Positions 7,837 to 9,864 of a stretch of DNA of 9,864 nucleotides are shown here, one piece after another (the first letter of the stretch is position 1; the number at the start of each line of letters is the position of its first letter). Source of the DNA: Candidatus Melainabacteria bacterium (GTDB lineage: Bacteria > Actinomycetota > Actinomycetes > Mycobacteriales > Pseudonocardiaceae); contig CAJCJE010000769.1 in the NCBI GenBank assembly GCA_903970565.1, positions 1 to 9,864 on the forward strand, given 5' to 3'. A model generated the notes under the pieces. It did no database searches. It saw only the letters and a program-made list of their open reading frames with translations, and was not told where the DNA came from. Made by a program: the position numbers and the translations under genes.

Positions 7837-7861
7837 GTGGGTGGAGGTGATCTCCACCCAC
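7837..7861. repeat. Perfect 10-bp inverted repeat (hairpin or operator)
   Basis: GTGGGTGGAG at 7837-7846 and CTCCACCCAC at 7852-7861 are exact reverse complements around the 5-base loop GTGAT. No T-run follows on either strand, so a classical intrinsic terminator is not clearly indicated. It lies about 130 bases before the membrane-protein start and over 300 bases upstream of the helicase operon start. Possible roles are a binding site for a dimeric regulator, a leader hairpin or a T-less terminator. Confidence 0.5.
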
Positions 7862-7928
7862 GGATACGGTCTCGGGCGCACGACAGCTCGGTGCGGCGCC
7901 AATAGCGTTGTCCACAACACGGAAACAC

Positions 7929-7960
7929 CGAATCCGAGAACATCAGGAAATCCGGATTCG
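7929..7960. repeat. 8-bp inverted repeat upstream of the membrane-protein gene
   Basis: CGAATCCG at 7929-7936 is mirrored by CGGATTCG at 7953-7960 with a 16-base spacer. It ends 31 bases before the ATG at 7992. The spacing would suit an operator better than a tight hairpin. An arm this short can arise by chance in a region of this size. Confidence 0.25.
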
Positions 7961-7991
7961 CGCCAACGTCGAGTGGAAGGACCGAATTCCG

Positions 7992-8567
7992 ATGAGCTAT
8001 GTGCGCGGTTTCGCCCCCTGGATCGTCTACGGACTTCTCTCCGTCATCGGCTGGCAGTGGGGCGCCCTCGCCGCTCTCGTCGTCGCGGTCGCGTCACTGG
8101 TCGCCGACCGCCGCAAGGGCATCACCATCGACGCCCAGATCCTCGACCTCGGCTCGCTCGCCTACTTCGCCGGCCTGACCGCGCTGTCCTTCGCCGACAC
8201 CAACTCGCCCATCCAGCACTTCGACGGTCCGCTGGCCTCCGCCTGGCTGGCCCTGATCGCGGTCACCAGCCTGCTCCTGAGCCGGCCCTTCACCCAGGGT
8301 ATCGCCCGCCGCAGGGTGACTGCCGAGGTCGCGGCCGACCCGAAGTTTCTGCACCTCAACATGGTGATTACCAGCATCTGGACCACCGCCTTCACCGCCT
8401 CGGCCCTGGCCGGTCTCGTCGCCGACCTCCTCAACGCCGGCACCACGGTCGACATCGTCCGCCAGGTCATCGGCCTCGCCGTCCCGGCCTACCTGACCCA
8501 GCGCTACGTGGCCAGGGCGCGCGCCCGCGCCGCCGCCGTCCAACTGCCCGTCCTGGCCAACGCCTGA
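7992..8567 (+). CDS. Multi-pass membrane protein of unknown function (191 aa)
   Basis: I do not recognise the family. The product is very hydrophobic, with likely membrane segments near residues 6-20, 22-37, 50-66, 79-96, 118-140 and 148-165. Short charged loops separate them (DRRKG at 39-43, RR at 106-108), and the tail is Arg-rich (RARARA from 175). There is no signal peptide with a cleavage site and no catalytic motif. I start it at the ATG at 7992 because GGAAGGA sits at 7975-7981, ten bases upstream. The frame is open back to a TTG at 7908, but those extra residues are charged, unlike a usual N-terminus, and that TTG has no ribosome site. Codon use is strongly GC3-biased, like that of the transporter gene to the right and unlike the helicase operon to the left. 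The gene is transcribed away from the helicase operon and towards the transporter gene, so it shows no sign of acting with either. Confidence 0.85.
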   Translation: MSYVRGFAPWIVYGLLSVIGWQWGALAALVVAVASLVADRRKGITIDAQILDLGSLAYFAGLTALSFADTNSPIQHFDGPLASAWLALIAVTSLLLSRPFTQGIARRRVTAEVAADPKFLHLNMVITSIWTTAFTASALAGLVADLLNAGTTVDIVRQVIGLAVPAYLTQRYVARARARAAAVQLPVLANA

Positions 8568-8585
8568 CCCACCACCCCACGACCA

Positions 8586-8616
8586 CCGTCCGGGCCGACA
8601 TCCTCGGCCCGGACGG
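8586..8616. terminator. Probable bidirectional terminator between convergent genes
   Basis: A perfect 13-bp inverted repeat (8586-8598 and 8604-8616) around the 5-base loop CATCC lies between the plus-strand stop ending at 8567 and the minus-strand stop at 8628-8630. The stem is almost pure G+C. No T-run follows on either side, which is common for actinobacterial terminators. Its position and symmetry fit termination from both directions. Confidence 0.8.
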
Positions 8617-8627
8617 CACGCTGCCGC

Positions 8628-9864
8628 TCACCCCGTCGGTTCGGCGCTCGGCTTCGGGCTGATCCCGGTGCTGGTCGCAGGGCTGGCCGCGGTGCTGGCC
8701 GCAGAGCCGGTCGCGGTGCCGGTTGCCCCCTCGGCCGTGCTGTTGCCGTGGAGTTCGGCCGCGACCGCCGAACTCAGGCGGGCCCACGCGGTGGCCGTGG
8801 CCAGCGCCGTGATCGCTCCCGCGACACCGGCCAACGCGATGGCGAGTCCGGCGCTGCCCGTGAACTGGGCCAACAATCCGCCGCCGGCCACGCCGAGGCC
8901 CTGCGCGGTCACCAGACCGGAGCGGGCGAACCCGAGGGCCTGGCCGCGTTGCGCGTCGCCGACCAGTCGCACGAACGACGCGCCCGCGGTGATCTGGTAC
9001 GAGGAGAACAATCCGGACAGGGCGAGCAGGCCCAACGCGACCAGTAGACCAGGATGCGCCCAGTAGCCCAGCAGCGCGACGCTGGTCGCGACCGCGAGAA
9101 CTCCCAGCAGCCGCAACCGAAGCCGGGCGGGAACCCAGCGCAACAGGAAACCGCCCGCTGCCATGCCGGCCGGACTGGCGGCCAGCAGGATTCCCGCGCC
9201 GGTGGTGCCAGCGCCGATCTGGTGCGCGAGCGGCACCGCGAGACCCTCGGGGACCACGGTGAACAACGCCAGCCAGCCCAGCGTCATCAGGCAGCGCAGG
9301 CGCGGATCGGCGAACACCAGCGCCGCGCCGGCGATGATCGTCCGCGACCACGCCCCCCACTGCATTCGGGTCGTTCCGGCGGTCGATCCCGCGTCCGGCG
9401 ACCTCCCGGAGCGGGCGGCCGGTCGATGACGGACGCCGGACCGGACCAGGATTGCCGAGGTCAGGAAGGTCATGGCGTCCAACAGCAGCGCGATGTGCGT
9501 GCCGACCCCCGCGATCACCAGGCCGGCCCCGGCGAAGCCGATCAACAGGCCGAGCTGGTGGGTGATCAGCTGGATGGCCTGCCCCGCCTCGTAGGCGTCA
9601 CCCTCGCCGAGCACCGCGGGCAGCAGCGCACCCTGCGCGGCCGAGAACGGTGGATCGATCAGGGTCACCACGACCAGCAGCACCGCGAGGGCGGCAAAGG
9701 GCATCCTCGGCAGCGCCATCACCGCGACGAGCGCCGTTCTGGTCAGATCGCAGATGACCATGACGGTGCGGCGCGGAAAGCGGTCGGCCAAGCCTGCCAG
9801 CAGGACCCCGGACACCAGGTTCGGCAACATCGTCAGCGCGTAGGTCAGCGCGGTCAGCGCGGCC
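8628..9864 (-). CDS. MFS exporter (MFS_3/DHA3-like), 5' end beyond window
   Basis: The frame is open from the right edge to a TGA at 8628, giving 411 visible residues. The in-frame ATG at 9830 is internal: the codons before it (AALTALTYALT) continue the usual transmembrane segment of this family, so the true start and first helix lie outside the window. The MFS motif-A loop is clear (GLADRFPRRTV, just after the first visible helix). About ten further hydrophobic segments follow, with a polar central loop around RHRPAARSGRSPD. The PPFSAAQGALLPAVL stretch is typical of the EntS-like drug or siderophore exporters of the MFS_3 group. It would move a small molecule across the cytoplasmic membrane by proton exchange; the substrate cannot be told. 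The C-terminal ~35 residues are a Ser/Thr/Ala/Gly-rich low-complexity tail after the last helix. It converges on the membrane-protein gene. Confidence 0.92.
   Translation of the reverse strand, partial: AALTALTYALTMLPNLVSGVLLAGLADRFPRRTVMVICDLTRTALVAVMALPRMPFAALAVLLVVVTLIDPPFSAAQGALLPAVLGEGDAYEAGQAIQLITHQLGLLIGFAGAGLVIAGVGTHIALLLDAMTFLTSAILVRSGVRHRPAARSGRSPDAGSTAGTTRMQWGAWSRTIIAGAALVFADPRLRCLMTLGWLALFTVVPEGLAVPLAHQIGAGTTGAGILLAASPAGMAAGGFLLRWVPARLRLRLLGVLAVATSVALLGYWAHPGLLVALGLLALSGLFSSYQITAGASFVRLVGDAQRGQALGFARSGLVTAQGLGVAGGGLLAQFTGSAGLAIALAGVAGAITALATATAWARLSSAVAAELHGNSTAEGATGTATGSAASTAASPATSTGISPKPSAEPTG

Larger units (their letters stand above)
7525..7991. other. Divergent intergenic region with no convincing gene
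   Basis: These 467 bases separate the minus-strand kinase-helicase operon from the plus-strand membrane-protein gene. Roughly 7580-7660 is AT-rich compared with everything around it and holds the promoter candidate and direct repeats listed separately. Roughly 7660-7920 is GC-rich and has open frames on both strands, but their translations are Arg/Pro/Ser-rich, without recognisable motifs or good Shine-Dalgarno sites, so I do not call genes there. A perfect hairpin lies at 7837-7861 and a weaker inverted repeat at 7929-7960. No tRNA or small-RNA fold was recognised. Confidence 0.7.

Noticed and set aside
7908..7916. TTGTCCACA, a match to the actinobacterial DnaA box
   Set aside because: It is a single copy. 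An origin would have many clustered boxes next to dnaA/dnaN, and one 9-mer in about 10 kb on two strands is within chance.
7595..7943. Small minus-strand open frames of 70 and 100 codons in the intergenic region
   Set aside because: Their products are Arg/Ser/Pro-rich with no known motif, the two overlap each other, and their starts lack Shine-Dalgarno sites. The 70-codon frame also runs through the candidate promoter.
7436..8662. 408-codon plus-strand open frame crossing the intergenic region and the membrane-protein gene
   Set aside because: It overlaps the helicase start on one side and runs out of frame through the membrane-protein gene, where it reads as Arg/Pro-rich sequence. It has no supporting ribosome site.
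8628..9830. Treating the MFS gene as complete from the ATG at 9830
   Set aside because: The frame continues to the window edge with hydrophobic family-like residues, and starting at 9830 would remove the first transmembrane helix that precedes MFS motif A.

Overview
The window looks like part of the chromosome of a high-GC actinomycete. The coding sequences strongly prefer G or C at third codon positions, the transporter and membrane-protein genes are especially GC-rich, and GTG/ATG starts with purine-rich Shine-Dalgarno sites are visible. The genus cannot be fixed from this sequence. No rRNA, tRNA, CRISPR array, integrase or insertion sequence was found.

About three quarters of the window (positions 1-7524, all minus strand) is one two-gene unit. 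The first gene (7524 to 1276) encodes a giant protein of 2082 residues. In order it carries a complete Ser/Thr protein kinase, a superfamily 2 DEAD/DEAH-type helicase interrupted by a four-cysteine cluster, a second four-cysteine cluster, a DUF1998/MZB-like cysteine module, and a small C-terminal nuclease-like domain of the Vsr/DUF559 (PD-(D/E)XK) kind. Two bases after its stop codon begins a second gene (1273 leftwards, cut by the window edge) for a SNF2/RapA-type helicase. The helicase-DUF1998 plus SNF2 pairing recalls anti-phage systems such as DISARM (DrmA/DrmB/DrmD) and Druantia (DruE). However, none of the known accessory genes (methyltransferase, phospholipase-D protein, DruA and so on) is visible, and the kinase fused to the helicase is unusual. 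I infer a nucleic-acid-targeting defence system in which the kinase regulates or triggers the motor and nuclease parts. This is inference from architecture and has not been shown.

Positions 7525-7991 are a divergent intergenic region. Its left third is AT-rich and holds a candidate minus-strand promoter for the helicase operon. A 9-bp direct repeat overlaps the promoter -35 element. The rest is GC-rich, has no convincing gene, and contains a perfect 10-bp inverted repeat.

On the right, a 191-residue multi-pass membrane protein of unknown function (7992-8567, plus strand) converges on an MFS exporter gene (minus strand, stop at 8628, 5' end beyond the window). A perfect 13-bp hairpin between the two stop codons is probably a bidirectional terminator. 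These two genes look like ordinary chromosomal neighbours. They are visibly more GC-biased than the helicase operon, which fits acquisition of the defence-like operon by transfer.
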